From contig NZ_CP076448.1 of assembly GCF_019203965.1 (NCBI RefSeq), positions 945,001-1,009,000 of the forward strand: DNA of 64,000 nucleotides, written 5' to 3'. Numbering within the stretch: the stretch's first letter is position 1; the number at the start of each line of letters is the position of its first letter. The notes beneath the pieces are model-generated. The model was not told the origin of the DNA and searched no databases. It saw nothing but the letters and a program-made list of their open reading frames with translations. Shown one piece after another: positions 12,349 through 21,795 of the stretch. This DNA comes from Elioraea tepida (GTDB lineage Bacteria > Pseudomonadota > Alphaproteobacteria > Acetobacterales > Acetobacteraceae). A program made the translations under genes and the position numbers.

Positions 12349-14625
12349 CTAGAACGAGAGGCCGTGGTCACGCGCCCACGCTGCGATCTCCGCCCTGAGC
12401 GACCGCCCTCCGTGGGCGGACCGGCGAAGCCCGGCGAGGAAGCGCGTGAAGGCCCCGAGATCAAGCCCGCGCACCATCGCCTTCACGGCGGGAACCGCAC
12501 TCGCCGGCATCGAGACAGCCCGGATGCCGACGCCGAGCACGGCGAGCGCCTCGAGCGGCCGAGACGCCGCCTCGCCGCAGAGGCTTAAGGGAACGCTCGC
12601 CGCCGCGGCCGCGGCGGCGACCTCGGCGAGCAGGTCAAGCACAGGGGCGGAGAGGAAGTCGTAGCGTCCGGCGAGCCTCGGGTTGCCGCGATCGGCCGCG
12701 AACAGGAACTGGGTGAGGTCGTTCGAGCCGATCGAGAGGAAATCCGCCTCATCGAGCAAGGCGGGAAGCTGCCACACGAGCGCCGGCACCTCGAGCATCG
12801 CCCCAACAAGCACCTGTTCGGGCGCGCGCCCGGCGCGGCGGAGCTGGGCGGTCTCGGCGCGCAGGATCGCCTTGGCGGCACGGAACTCCTCCACCGTCGT
12901 GACCATCGGGAACATCACGCGCAGCGTCCGCCCGGCCGTGGCGCGGAGCAGCGCCCGAAGCTGGCGCCTCAGCATCGCCGGGCGGTCGAGCCCGATCCGC
13001 AGCGACCGCCAGCCGAGCGCGGGGTTCTCCTCCTCGCCGTGCGGGAAGCCCGGCAGAAGCTTGTCGCCGCCGAGGTCGATGGTGCGGAACAACACCGGCC
13101 GCGCACCGGCGGCCTCGACCACGCGGGCGTAGAACGCCTCCTCGGCGTCCGGATCGGGCAGGCCGCCCCGGGCAAGCCAGGCGATCTCGGTCCGGAACAG
13201 GCCGATCCCCTCGGCGCCGCAGGAGTCGAGCTGGGCGAGGTCGGCGGCGAGCCCGGCGTTCATCAGGACGCTCACGCGCACGCCGTCTGCGGTCATCGGC
13301 GGCAGCGTCGCGGTCTCCGCAAGAGCGGCGCGCCGGGCCGAGCGGGCGGCGAGCGCGGCCTCATAGCCCGAGACGATCTCGCTCTCGGGGCGCAGGATCA
13401 GCCGCCCCTCCTCGGCGTCGAGCAGCACCGTCTCGCCCTCCTCGGCGCTGTCGACCGCGCCGCGGCAGCCCGCAAGCAGCGGCACCTCGAGCGCGCGGGC
13501 GATGATGGTCGCGTGCGCGGTGGGGCTTCCCTCCTCGAGCAGCAGGCCCGCAAGCCCGCGGCCGTGATAGTCGAGCAACTCCGCTGGGCCGAGACGTCGC
13601 GCGAGCAGGATGAAGCCCTGAGGCAGGCCCTCGGCGCGCGAGCCGCCGGCGAGATGGTCGATGAGCCTCCCGGCGGCGTCCTCGAGGTCGGCGAGCCGCT
13701 CGCGCAGATAGGCATCGCGCACGCGGCGCATCCGCGCGCGCAGCTCCGCAAGCTCGCGCTCGACCGCCGCCTCGGCCGTCAGCCCGGCCGCGACCGCGTC
13801 GCGGATCCGCGCGAGCCACCCGGCGTCGGCGGCGATCAGGCGATAGGCCTCGAACACCTCGCGCGTCTCGGCCGAGCCCGAGACGAGCCCGGCGCTGCCG
13901 GCGAGCAGGGTGTCGAGCCCCGCATGCATGGCGGCGACGGCCGCCTCGAGCCGCTCGCGCTCGGCCGCCGGGTCGGTCGCGAGCACGGCGGCGAGCGGCG
14001 GGCGGGCGCCGTGCCGCACGGCGGGGCCGAGGGCGATTCCGGGGGTGAGACCGACCCCTTCGAACACGCGCGGCAGGGTGCCGGCCAGAGCGCGCGGCAC
14101 CTCGTCTCGGTCCCGCGGCGGGGGACGGAGGCCGAGCACGAGCTCGGCGAGAAGCATCGCGACCGTCTCGAGCGCCTCGACCTCAGGCTCCGTGTAGAGC
14201 CTTGCCTCGCGTGTCTGCACCGCAAGAACGCCGAGCACCCTGCCGGCGCGGAGCAAGGGCACGGCGAGCATCGAGGCGAAGGGCTCCTCGCCGGTCTCGG
14301 GCCGATAGGCGAAGGCGGGATGGTTCTGCGCGTCGGGAAGGTTGAGGGGGCGCGCCTCGGCCGCGACCGTGCCGACGATCCCCTCCCCGACCCTCAGCCG
14401 GGTCCGGTGGACCGCGTCCTGCCGCAGCCCCTCCGTGGCGACGAGCTCGAGGATCTCGCCCGGGCGCATCACGTAGATGGAGCAGACCTCGGCAGCGAGC
14501 TCGTCGGCGACGAGGCGCACGAGCGCGGCGAGCCGCGCCGCCGGCGCCTCGGCCTCGGCCATCACCGCCCGCAATCGGCTGAGCAGTCGTCGCGGCGCTG
14601 CCTCGTCCCTCGGCGCGGCGGCCAC
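12349..14625 (-). CDS. ptsP: Phosphoenolpyruvate-protein phosphotransferase, nitrogen-PTS enzyme I (GAF domain)
   Basis: 758 residues. A GAF sensor domain (about 25-165) precedes the PEP-utilising enzyme I body: an HPr-binding N-domain, the swivelling phosphohistidine segment GSPTAHATIIAR with H371, and the PEP-binding barrel with SIGSNDLTQFLFAADR. The GAF domain marks EI-Ntr rather than sugar-PTS EI. It takes phosphate from PEP and passes it to an NPr/HPr-type carrier in a regulatory relay for nitrogen and potassium control. No sugar-PTS genes are nearby. The start is a GTG with a poor ribosome site; ATG 14562 is the alternative. It lies 9 bases after the nitronate monooxygenase-like gene, in a lysC operon. 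Confidence 0.93.
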   Translation of the reverse strand: MAAAPRDEAAPRRLLSRLRAVMAEAEAPAARLAALVRLVADELAAEVCSIYVMRPGEILELVATEGLRQDAVHRTRLRVGEGIVGTVAAEARPLNLPDAQNHPAFAYRPETGEEPFASMLAVPLLRAGRVLGVLAVQTREARLYTEPEVEALETVAMLLAELVLGLRPPPRDRDEVPRALAGTLPRVFEGVGLTPGIALGPAVRHGARPPLAAVLATDPAAERERLEAAVAAMHAGLDTLLAGSAGLVSGSAETREVFEAYRLIAADAGWLARIRDAVAAGLTAEAAVERELAELRARMRRVRDAYLRERLADLEDAAGRLIDHLAGGSRAEGLPQGFILLARRLGPAELLDYHGRGLAGLLLEEGSPTAHATIIARALEVPLLAGCRGAVDSAEEGETVLLDAEEGRLILRPESEIVSGYEAALAARSARRAALAETATLPPMTADGVRVSVLMNAGLAADLAQLDSCGAEGIGLFRTEIAWLARGGLPDPDAEEAFYARVVEAAGARPVLFRTIDLGGDKLLPGFPHGEEENPALGWRSLRIGLDRPAMLRRQLRALLRATAGRTLRVMFPMVTTVEEFRAAKAILRAETAQLRRAGRAPEQVLVGAMLEVPALVWQLPALLDEADFLSIGSNDLTQFLFAADRGNPRLAGRYDFLSAPVLDLLAEVAAAAAAASVPLSLCGEAASRPLEALAVLGVGIRAVSMPASAVPAVKAMVRGLDLGAFTRFLAGLRRSAHGGRSLRAEIAAWARDHGLSF

Positions 14626-14634
14626 GGAGGTCGT

Positions 14635-15681
14635 TCAGTCCGCGGCCGCCGTCGCGGCGGCCGAGCTCCGCGCCATCAGGGCGGCGAGCGCCTGGTCGAC
14701 GAGCTCGGCGATGATCTCTGCGGTTGGCTGCTCGCGGGTGACGAGGCCGACACTCTGCCCGGCCATCAGCGAGCCGTTCTCGACATCGCCCTCGATCACC
14801 GCGCGGCGCAGCGCGCCCGCCCAGAAATGCTCGATGGCGAGCTGCGCCTCCTCGCGGGTCAGCTCGCCGGCATTGTAGCGCCGCACCACCTCGGCCTGAT
14901 GCGCCATGAAGCGCTCGGTTCCCTGGTTGACGAGGGCGCGCACCGGGATCACCGGAAAGCGCGGATCGAGCTGCACCGTGGGCAGGGCGTCGCGCGCGCT
15001 CGCGCGGATGTAGGCCTGCTTCAAGCGCGGATGGGCGATCGATTCGGTGGCGCAAACGAACCGCGTGCCGAGCTGCACTCCCGCCGCGCCCATCTCGAGG
15101 AAGGAGAGGATCGCCTCGCCCCGGCCGATGCCCCCCGCGACGAACACCGGAACCTCTGTCAGATGCGGCAGCACTTCCTGGGCGAGCACGGTCAGGCTGA
15201 CAGGCCCGATATGCCCCCCCGCCTCCGAGCCTTCGATCACGAGCGCATCGGCCCCGGAGCGGACGAGCTTGCGCCCGAGCGACAGGGCGGGCGTGAAGCA
15301 GATCAGCTTCGCCCCGCCGTCTTTGACGCGCCGGATCGCGCCGCCGGGCGGCAACCCGCCCGCGAGCACGATATGGCTCACGCCATGGGCGAGACAGACG
15401 CCGATCAGCTCGTCGAGCTCGGGGTGCATGGTGATGAGGTTCACGCCGAAGGGCTTCGCGGTGAGCGCGCGGGTGGCGGCGATCTCGTCATCGAGCTGGC
15501 GCGGCGTCATCGAGCCGCAGGCGATCACGCCGAAGCCGCCTGCGTTGGAGATGGCGGAGACGAGGTTGCGCTCGCTGACCCAGCTCATCGCCCCGCCCAT
15601 GATCGCGACCTCAGAGCCGAGGAACGCGGTTCCCCGGCGCCAGAGCGCGTCAAGCCGTGCGCGTGCCTCCGCCCGCGTCAT
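14635..15681 (-). CDS. Nitronate monooxygenase family protein (NAD(P)H-dependent flavin oxidoreductase)
   Basis: 348 residues with the FMN-binding TIM barrel of the nitronate monooxygenase/2-nitropropane dioxygenase family: MGGAMSWVSERNLVSAISNAGGFG near the start, GADALVIEGSEAGGHIG in the middle, and FVAGGIGRGEAILSFLEMGAAGVQLGTRF. Family members oxidise alkyl nitronates or act as quinone reductases or enoyl reductases (FabK-like); the true substrate cannot be read from sequence. Its ATG overlaps the lysC stop as ATGA, and ptsP follows after 9 bases, so it is co-translated in an amino-acid/nitrogen-regulation operon. Confidence 0.88.
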   Translation of the reverse strand: MTRAEARARLDALWRRGTAFLGSEVAIMGGAMSWVSERNLVSAISNAGGFGVIACGSMTPRQLDDEIAATRALTAKPFGVNLITMHPELDELIGVCLAHGVSHIVLAGGLPPGGAIRRVKDGGAKLICFTPALSLGRKLVRSGADALVIEGSEAGGHIGPVSLTVLAQEVLPHLTEVPVFVAGGIGRGEAILSFLEMGAAGVQLGTRFVCATESIAHPRLKQAYIRASARDALPTVQLDPRFPVIPVRALVNQGTERFMAHQAEVVRRYNAGELTREEAQLAIEHFWAGALRRAVIEGDVENGSLMAGQSVGLVTREQPTAEIIAELVDQALAALMARSSAAATAAAD

Positions 15682-16898
15682 CCGGCGGCGTCGAGGCCGT
15701 AGGCCGCGTGCAGGGCGCGCACCGCGAGCTCGGTGGCGTCCTCGCGGATCAGCACCGAGATCTTGATCTCGGAGGTGGTGATCACCTCGATGTTGATGCC
15801 GCGCGCGGCGAGAGCCCGGAACATGGTGTTGGCGACCCCGGCATGGCTGCGCATGCCGATGCCGACGACCGAGATCTTGGCCACGCCCGAATCGGCCGAA
15901 ACCTCCGCGTAGCCGATCTCGCCCGACCGCGCCCTGAGCGTGTCTAGGGTGCGGGCGAGATCGGCCTTGCCGACGGTGAAGGTGAGATCGGTCGTGCCGT
16001 CGGCAGAGACGTTCTGCACGATCATGTCGACATTGACGTTGGCCTCGGCGAGCGGGCCGAACACCGCGGCCGCGATGCCCGGCCGGTCCGGCACGCGGCG
16101 AAGCGTCACCTTGGCCTCGTCGCGCGAATAGGCGATGCCGCTGACCAGTTCCTTCTCCACGATCTCGTCCTCATCGACCACGAGCGTGCCCGGCTTGTCC
16201 TCGAAGGAGGATAGCACCTGGACGCGCACACGTTCCTTCATCGCAAGCTCGACCGAGCGCGTCTGCAACACCTTCGCGCCGAGCGAGGCCATCTCGAGCA
16301 TCTCCTCGTAGGCGATCCGCTCGAGCTTGCGCGCCCGCGGCACGATCCGCGGGTCGGTCGTGTACACGCCGTCGACATCGGTGAAGATGTCGCAGCGGTC
16401 GGCCTCGAGGGCGGACGCGAGCGCGACCGCGGAGAGGTCGGAGCCGCCGCGGCCGAGGGTGGTGATGCGGTTGTCGGGGCCGAGCCCCTGGAAGCCGGCC
16501 ACCACCGGCACCTGCCCGGCCTGCATGCGGCGGATCAGTTCCCCGCCCTCGATCCGTTGCACTCTCGCCTTGCCGTGCGCCCCGTCGGTCGCCACCGGGA
16601 TCTGCCAGCCCTGCCAGGAGCGGGCATCGACCCCGATCGCCTGCAGCGCAATCGCCGTCAGCCCCGAGGTGACCTGCTCGCCGGTCGCGACCACCGCGTC
16701 GTATTCCCGCGCGTCGTGCAGCGGCGACAGCGCCTGGCACCAGGCGACGAGCTGGTTCGTCACCCCGGCCATGGCGGAGACCACGACGGCCACTTCGTGG
16801 CCGGCATCGACCTCGCGCTTGACGCGCGCGGCGACGGTGCGGATTCGGTCGAGATCGGCGACGGAGGTGCCGCCGAACTTCATCACGAGACGAGCCAT
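15678..16898 (-). CDS. lysC: Aspartate kinase
   Basis: 406 residues. The N-terminal kinase domain has KFGGTSVAD at residues 6-14 and GRGGSDLSAVALA; two C-terminal ACT domains (from about 265) are likely allosteric sites for lysine or threonine. It phosphorylates aspartate, the first step to lysine, threonine, methionine and diaminopimelate for the cell wall. ATG 16898 (MARLVMKFGG) is chosen because the family starts there. It is divergent from ubiG with 68 bases between the starts, and is the first gene of the lysC-nitronate monooxygenase-ptsP set. Confidence 0.97.
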   Translation of the reverse strand: MARLVMKFGGTSVADLDRIRTVAARVKREVDAGHEVAVVVSAMAGVTNQLVAWCQALSPLHDAREYDAVVATGEQVTSGLTAIALQAIGVDARSWQGWQIPVATDGAHGKARVQRIEGGELIRRMQAGQVPVVAGFQGLGPDNRITTLGRGGSDLSAVALASALEADRCDIFTDVDGVYTTDPRIVPRARKLERIAYEEMLEMASLGAKVLQTRSVELAMKERVRVQVLSSFEDKPGTLVVDEDEIVEKELVSGIAYSRDEAKVTLRRVPDRPGIAAAVFGPLAEANVNVDMIVQNVSADGTTDLTFTVGKADLARTLDTLRARSGEIGYAEVSADSGVAKISVVGIGMRSHAGVANTMFRALAARGINIEVITTSEIKISVLIREDATELAVRALHAAYGLDAAG

Positions 16899-16966
16899 CG
16901 GGGAACACCGGGAAGGCTTGGCGCGTTGCGGGCGCCGAATCGTGCGACACATAAAGGCCCGAGGGT

Positions 16967-17710
16967 ATGGCGGCAATGGGGCGCGGCATGGCGCGTGGCG
17001 CGGGCGGCACGGTGGAGGCGGCGGAGGTGGCGCGGTTCGACGCGCTCGCCGCCCGCTGGTGGGACCCGGACGGGCCGATGCGGCCGCTGCACCGGATGAA
17101 CCCGCTCAGGACGCGCTGGGTCATGGCACGGGCGGCGGAGGCCGGCATCGCCTGGCCGGGCGCGCGCGTGCTCGATGTCGGCTGCGGCGCTGGGCTCGCG
17201 GCCGAGGCCTTCGCCCGCGCCGGCGCCGAGGTGACCGGGATCGACGCCGCAGCGGAAGCGATCGCCGCCGCCCGCGCCCATGCCGCCGCGCAAGGTCTTG
17301 CCGTCACCTACCGGGTCGCGCCGCCTGAGACGCTGGTCGACGAGGGAGCGGTGTTCGACGTCGTCACCGCCCTCGAGGTGATCGAACACGTCGCCGACAC
17401 CGGCGCCTTCCTCGCGGCGCTCGCCGCCCTCACCCGGCCCGGTGGTCTCGTCGCGCTCTCGACGATCAACCGAACCCTCCGCTCCTTCGCCCTCGCCAAG
17501 GTCGGGGCGGAGTATATCGCGCGGATCCTGCCGCGCGGCACGCATGACTGGCGGCGCTTCGTCACCCCGGCCGAACTCGGGCGCGAGCTTCGCGGGGCCG
17601 GGTTCCGCCCGGTGGCGACGGCGGGGATGACGCTCCGGCTTCCCTTCGCGGCCTGGGTCGAGACCCGCGACCTCTCGGTGAACTATCTGGCGGCGGCGAT
17701 TCGGCTCTGA
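16967..17710 (+). CDS. ubiG: Ubiquinone biosynthesis O-methyltransferase UbiG
   Basis: 247 residues. A class I SAM methyltransferase with VLDVGCGAGLAAEAFARAGAEVTGID (motif I), ALEVIEHV and the UbiG-type C-terminus GTHDWRRFVTPAEL...LSVNYLAAAI. RWWDPDGPMRPLHRMNPLR is the UbiG family signature near the N-terminus. It makes both O-methylations in ubiquinone synthesis, indicating aerobic respiration with ubiquinone. ATG 16967 has GAGGG very close; ATG 16976 has a better spacing and may be the real start. Confidence 0.95.
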   Translation: MAAMGRGMARGAGGTVEAAEVARFDALAARWWDPDGPMRPLHRMNPLRTRWVMARAAEAGIAWPGARVLDVGCGAGLAAEAFARAGAEVTGIDAAAEAIAAARAHAAAQGLAVTYRVAPPETLVDEGAVFDVVTALEVIEHVADTGAFLAALAALTRPGGLVALSTINRTLRSFALAKVGAEYIARILPRGTHDWRRFVTPAELGRELRGAGFRPVATAGMTLRLPFAAWVETRDLSVNYLAAAIRL

Positions 17711-17737
17711 GGGGGCCGGGCGCTCGCGATTGCCTCT

Positions 17738-17766
17738 AGGCATATCATCCTACTATTGGGTATAGT
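17738..17766 (+). promoter_or_regulatory. Possible promoter for the hybrid histidine kinase
   Basis: An A/T-rich patch in a GC-rich gap contains TATAGT (17761-17766), a good -10 box. The base run 17 positions upstream (AGGCAT, 17738-17743) is a poor -35, so an activator may be needed. It lies about 100 bases before the kinase start. Confidence 0.35.
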
Positions 17767-17864
17767 GTCCTCGGGCCGCCGCAGCAGCGCGGCGCACGCG
17801 CCGCGACGGCCGGATCGCGGCCGCTCGGCCCCCACACCACGGCGCCCGCGAGGATCAGCACAGC

Positions 17865-20093
17865 ATGGCCCCTTACCCCACCGAACGGAACAAAAAGGGA
17901 ACAAGCCCTTTGGGCGGATACGTGCTTCTCGAGGACGTCTCCTCCTCGGCCCATCGGCTCGGCCAGCGCACCGTCGCGCTTCTCCTCGTCGCCACACTGG
18001 TGCCGATCCTGCTCGCAGGCGCGGCGATCGCCTATCTGCGCGACGCCGCGGTCGAGGACGCGAAGACGCGCCTTCTGACCGTGCTCGAAGTGGCCGCCCG
18101 GCACGCAGAGAGCGTGCTCGAGCTCAACGGCGAGATCGCGCGCCTGCTCGCCGAGGACCTCGCCGACCCGGGCAGCGGCCGGAGCGTCGCCGAACGCGCC
18201 ACCGACCCGGGCCTCGCCGCCCGGCTCGCGGCGATCGCAGACCGCCACGACGCGGTCGCCTCGGTGATGGTGACGGATGCCGCAGGGCTGGTGCTGATGC
18301 ACTCGGCCGGGCTGCCCGCCGGGCCCGTGCGCCTCGACGGCGCAGACGGGCTCGCGCGCGCCCTTGCCGGCGAGCCGGGGCCGCTGCTGGTCCGCCCCTA
18401 TTCCTGCCCGATCACCGGCACGATGCAGTTGTCCGTGGCAGTGGCCATCCCGGGGCCGGCAGGGCCGGCCGGAGCGGTGCTCGTTGCGACGCCTGCCGAT
18501 TATCTCTCGCGCTTCTACGCCTCGGTTCGGCCCTTCCGGGACTTCCTCGTTACCTGGGTCGACGTCGACGGCTGGCAGCTCGCGGGTCGGGAGGACGCGA
18601 CGGCGGGACGGCGGGCGATGAGCGATCCCTCCTGGATCGCCCAGGCGATTGCGCCCAGCGCGGACGCCGCGACCAGCCTCGTCCAGGAGGGGCCAGGGTC
18701 GAGCGCACGGCTCGTTCTCGTGCAGCGGCTCGCCCGCTGGCCGATCGCGGTCGTGGTCTCGGCCGACCGCAAGGAAGTCGCGTCCGGCAATGACAGCCTC
18801 GCCCTTGTCATTCTCGGCGTGCTGCTCGTCGCCTCCGGTGCCGTCTGGTGGCTCGCCCGGTCGCTGCGCAAAGGGGCGCTGGCGCATGCCGCCCTGATTG
18901 AGAGCCTCGGCGAGGCCGATGCCGCCCGACGCCAGGCGGAGGACCGGCTGCACCACGCGCAAAAGCTCGAGAGTGTCGGCATGCTCACCGGCGGCGTGGC
19001 GCACGACTTCAACAACCTGCTCTCGGTGCTGCTCGGCTGCACAGAGGCGCTCGCGCTGCGCTTCCGCGATGACCCCCGCGCGCGCGAGACCACGGATCTG
19101 ATGCTGCGCACGATTGAGCGCGGCTCCAACCTCACCGGCCAGCTCCTGTCCTTTGCCCGCAAGCAGATGCTGTTCCCCGTCGCCTGCGACGTCGGCCGGC
19201 AGGTGGAGCGCTGCCGAACCCTGCTCGCCAAGGCGGCAGGAGAGGCCAACGAGCTTGTCCTCGACCTCTCGCCGGCGGCCCTGCCGGTGCGGGTCGATCC
19301 GACCCATCTCGACGCGTGCCTGATCAACCTCGTCTCGAACGCCCGCGACGGGATGCAGCGCCAGGGGCGGATCGTGGTGCGCACGCGCGCGCGCGCCATC
19401 ACGCCGGCCGATGCGACCGAGGACCTGCCGGCGGGCGAGTACGCGGTGATCGATGTCGAGGACAATGGCTGCGGCATGGGGCCGGAGGTGATGGCGCGCG
19501 CCTTCGAGCCCTTCTTCACCACCAAGGAGCCGGGGCGCGGAACGGGCCTCGGGCTCTCGATGGTCTACGGCTTCGCCACCCAGTCAGGTGGCACGGCGCG
19601 GATCGAGAGCCGGATGGGCCGCGGCACCCGCGTCTCGGTGTTCCTGCCGCTCTCGGCCGAGCAGGACCATGAACCGGCACCGATGCCGGAGGAGACGCCG
19701 GAGCACATCACCGCCCGGATCCTGCTCGTCGATGACGACGCCACCGTCCGGGGCGTTATGGCGGCAACCCTGCGCGACCTCGGCGCCCAGGTGGTGGAGT
19801 GCGGCGATGCTCGCTCGGCGCGCGACCATCTCGCCACCGGGGGCTTCGACATCATGGTCACCGACGTCGTCATGCCCGGCGACATGACCGGCCAGGAGCT
19901 CGCCCTCTGGGCCAAGCAGCAGCGGAGGAACCTGCCCGTGCTGATGATCTCTGGCTTCGTCGGCGGGGAGATGAACCCGGCTCTGACGCTGATGGAGGAC
20001 ATCGCCTTCCTGCCGAAGCCGATCACGCGGAGCGAGCTCGCCCGCTCGATCGCCGGGCTGCTCGCCGCCGCGCGACAGAAGGCACAGGGGTGA
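17865..20093 (+). CDS. Membrane-bound hybrid sensor histidine kinase
   Basis: 742 residues. Two membrane spans (37-58 and 312-332) flank a periplasmic region of about 250 residues that looks like a double-Cache-type sensor. Then come a dimerisation/H-box with HDFNN (His380), an HATPase domain with N and G boxes (DNGCGMGPEVM, GRGTGLGLSMVYGF) and a C-terminal receiver domain (617-742) with acidic pair DDD, phospho-acceptor D667 and K718. The HDFNN form is typical of single-gene hybrid kinases of alphaproteobacteria. No separate response regulator or output gene is adjacent, so the partner and signal are unknown. It converges with the DUF1178 gene 37 bases away. Confidence 0.9.
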   Translation: MAPYPTERNKKGTSPLGGYVLLEDVSSSAHRLGQRTVALLLVATLVPILLAGAAIAYLRDAAVEDAKTRLLTVLEVAARHAESVLELNGEIARLLAEDLADPGSGRSVAERATDPGLAARLAAIADRHDAVASVMVTDAAGLVLMHSAGLPAGPVRLDGADGLARALAGEPGPLLVRPYSCPITGTMQLSVAVAIPGPAGPAGAVLVATPADYLSRFYASVRPFRDFLVTWVDVDGWQLAGREDATAGRRAMSDPSWIAQAIAPSADAATSLVQEGPGSSARLVLVQRLARWPIAVVVSADRKEVASGNDSLALVILGVLLVASGAVWWLARSLRKGALAHAALIESLGEADAARRQAEDRLHHAQKLESVGMLTGGVAHDFNNLLSVLLGCTEALALRFRDDPRARETTDLMLRTIERGSNLTGQLLSFARKQMLFPVACDVGRQVERCRTLLAKAAGEANELVLDLSPAALPVRVDPTHLDACLINLVSNARDGMQRQGRIVVRTRARAITPADATEDLPAGEYAVIDVEDNGCGMGPEVMARAFEPFFTTKEPGRGTGLGLSMVYGFATQSGGTARIESRMGRGTRVSVFLPLSAEQDHEPAPMPEETPEHITARILLVDDDATVRGVMAATLRDLGAQVVECGDARSARDHLATGGFDIMVTDVVMPGDMTGQELALWAKQQRRNLPVLMISGFVGGEMNPALTLMEDIAFLPKPITRSELARSIAGLLAAARQKAQG

Positions 20094-20130
20094 GCGCGCC
20101 GCGGCTCGGCGCGGCCGCAGCGGCGCGGGC

Positions 20131-20604
20131 TCAGCCGTCCGCCGGCTTCACCCAGGGGATGGTCTCGAAGCGTATCCCGTCTTCCCTGAGCGCCTCGGCC
20201 TCCTCCGGGGTCGCCTCACCGTAGATCCCGCGCGGTTCCGCCTCGCCCTCGTGAATACGCCGCGCTTCTTCGGCGAACCGGGGGCCGACATAGTCGCAGT
20301 TGCGCTCGATCTCGGCGCGAAGACGCTGCAACATCGCCACTATCTCGGCGGGCATCGGCCCGGCGGCCGCCTTCGCCGCCGCCGCTTGAGCCGGCTGGCC
20401 GCGCCCCGGATCGGCCTCCGTGCTGCCCCTGCCCTTCGCGCCGGAGCCGATCGCCGGCGTCATCAGCGCCCGCTCGACACGCCTCGAACCGCAGCTCGGG
20501 CACTCGACAAGCCCGCGCGCGGCCATCCTCTCGAAGGTGGCGCTGTCCTTGAACCAGCCGTCGAATGTGTGGCCTTCGTGGCAGCGAAGAGTGTAGTGGA
20601 TCAT
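20131..20604 (-). CDS. DUF1178 family protein
   Basis: 157 residues. It starts with MIHYTLRCHEGHTFDGWFKDSATFERM and has a CPSCGSRRV knuckle: the cysteine/histidine pattern C8, H10 and C37xxC40 suggests a zinc ribbon. An Ala/Gly-rich linker follows, and the conserved C-terminus NCDYVGPRFAEEARRIHEGEAEPRGIYGEAT. DUF1178 is a common alpha/betaproteobacterial family without a proven role. It is on the same strand as grxC, 104 bases downstream of it. Confidence 0.85.
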   Translation of the reverse strand: MIHYTLRCHEGHTFDGWFKDSATFERMAARGLVECPSCGSRRVERALMTPAIGSGAKGRGSTEADPGRGQPAQAAAAKAAAGPMPAEIVAMLQRLRAEIERNCDYVGPRFAEEARRIHEGEAEPRGIYGEATPEEAEALREDGIRFETIPWVKPADG

Positions 20605-20708
20605 CCGTTCCCTCGTGCGACGGCCGGGACCCGCCCTGCGCGCCGGCGATGACTGGATGATGGCATCCCTGGCACTCTGCGCAAGGGAGTGCCAACACAC
20701 GGTGAAGA

Positions 20709-20969
20709 TCAGCCGACGCCGAGGAGGGCGTCGAGCCGGCCGGCACGGTCGAGCGCGGCGAGGTCGTCATAGCCGCCGAGCGGCTTGCCATCGACGAAGA
20801 CCTGCGGAACAGTCGTCCTGCCGCCCGAGCGTGTGATCGCCTCGGCGCGCGCCGCCGAACCGGACGGAGCGTCGATCTCGCGGAACGGCACCCCCTTCTT
20901 CGCGAGCAGGGCCTTCGCCGCAGCGCAATAGGGGCACCAGGCGGTGGTGTAGATCTCGATCTCAGCCAT
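20709..20969 (-). CDS. grxC: Glutaredoxin 3
   Basis: 86 residues. Thioredoxin fold with the CPYC dithiol centre (C12-C15), the TVPQVFVDG cis-proline segment and the GGYDDL glutathione-binding loop. It uses glutathione to reduce disulfides and protein-glutathione mixed disulfides. Its start overlaps the end of comF by 8 bases, so it belongs to the thiol-chemistry operon read from 23937 to 20131. Confidence 0.95.
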   Translation of the reverse strand: MAEIEIYTTAWCPYCAAAKALLAKKGVPFREIDAPSGSAARAEAITRSGGRTTVPQVFVDGKPLGGYDDLAALDRAGRLDALLGVG

Positions 20970-21795
20970 TGCCCGGGACGTCGCCCGCTGTGTCCGCCGC
21001 GTCAAGGGCCTCGTCAGGCTTGGGCGCCGGCGTGCGCGCCACGGTCAGCACGTCAACCGCCGAGGCACCGGCGGCGAGCAGCGCCTCCGAGCAGGCATTG
21101 GCCGTCGCGCCTGAGGTCAGAACGTCATCGATCAGAAGCACGCGGGCCCCGCCCAGCCTGCCGGCGAAGCGCGCCGACACGGCGATCGCCCCCGCAAGCG
21201 CCCGGCGTCGCGCTCCCGCCGAGAGATCGGCGAGCGGGGCGGTCCGCCGCGTGCGGCGAAGCAGCGCCGGCGCGACCGGCTTGCCCGTGATCGACCCGAG
21301 CGCATGGGCGAGCAGGGCGGCCTGGTTGTAGCGCCGGCTGATCAGCCGCAGCCGGTGCAGAGGCACGGGCGCGATCACGTCCGCCTCGGCGAGGAGGGCC
21401 GCTCCGGCCGACGCCATCGCTCGGGCGAAGGCGGGGGCGAGCTCGGTCCGGTCGCCATACTTGAACGCGAGCAGCAGCGGCTTCGACGCCTCGTCGTAGA
21501 CCCAAGCCGCCCGCGCGCGCTCAAAGGACGGCGGATACTCGAGGCAGGAGGCGCACAGCCCCGCCTCAACGGCTTCGGCCGAATGGCCGAAAGGCAGGCC
21601 GCAGCAGCGGCAGTGCGGCGGGCCGATGCGGCGGAGCCGAGGAAAGCAGGACGGGCACAGGAGCCCCTGCTCGGCCACGGGCTCGCTGCAGGCGAAACAG
21701 GCGGGCGGCACGAGCACATCCGCCGCCCGGCGCAGAAGCCCCCCCGCGAGCCGGGCGAGCTGCGACCGCGGCTCAGCCGAAGCCGGCATCGCCAT
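20962..21795 (-). CDS. ComF family protein (phosphoribosyltransferase fold)
   Basis: 277 residues. Four CxxC-type knuckles in the first 85 residues (CFAC, CPSC, CRCC, CASC) form a zinc region, followed by a phosphoribosyltransferase domain with the PRPP loop VLLIDDVLTSGATANA. ComFC homologues act in DNA uptake and in recombination; the family may also serve in non-competent bacteria. No other competence genes are in the window. It overlaps the rhodanese gene (23 bases) and grxC (8 bases), so it is translated with redox genes. Confidence 0.9.
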   Translation of the reverse strand: MAMPASAEPRSQLARLAGGLLRRAADVLVPPACFACSEPVAEQGLLCPSCFPRLRRIGPPHCRCCGLPFGHSAEAVEAGLCASCLEYPPSFERARAAWVYDEASKPLLLAFKYGDRTELAPAFARAMASAGAALLAEADVIAPVPLHRLRLISRRYNQAALLAHALGSITGKPVAPALLRRTRRTAPLADLSAGARRRALAGAIAVSARFAGRLGGARVLLIDDVLTSGATANACSEALLAAGASAVDVLTVARTPAPKPDEALDAADTAGDVPGNG

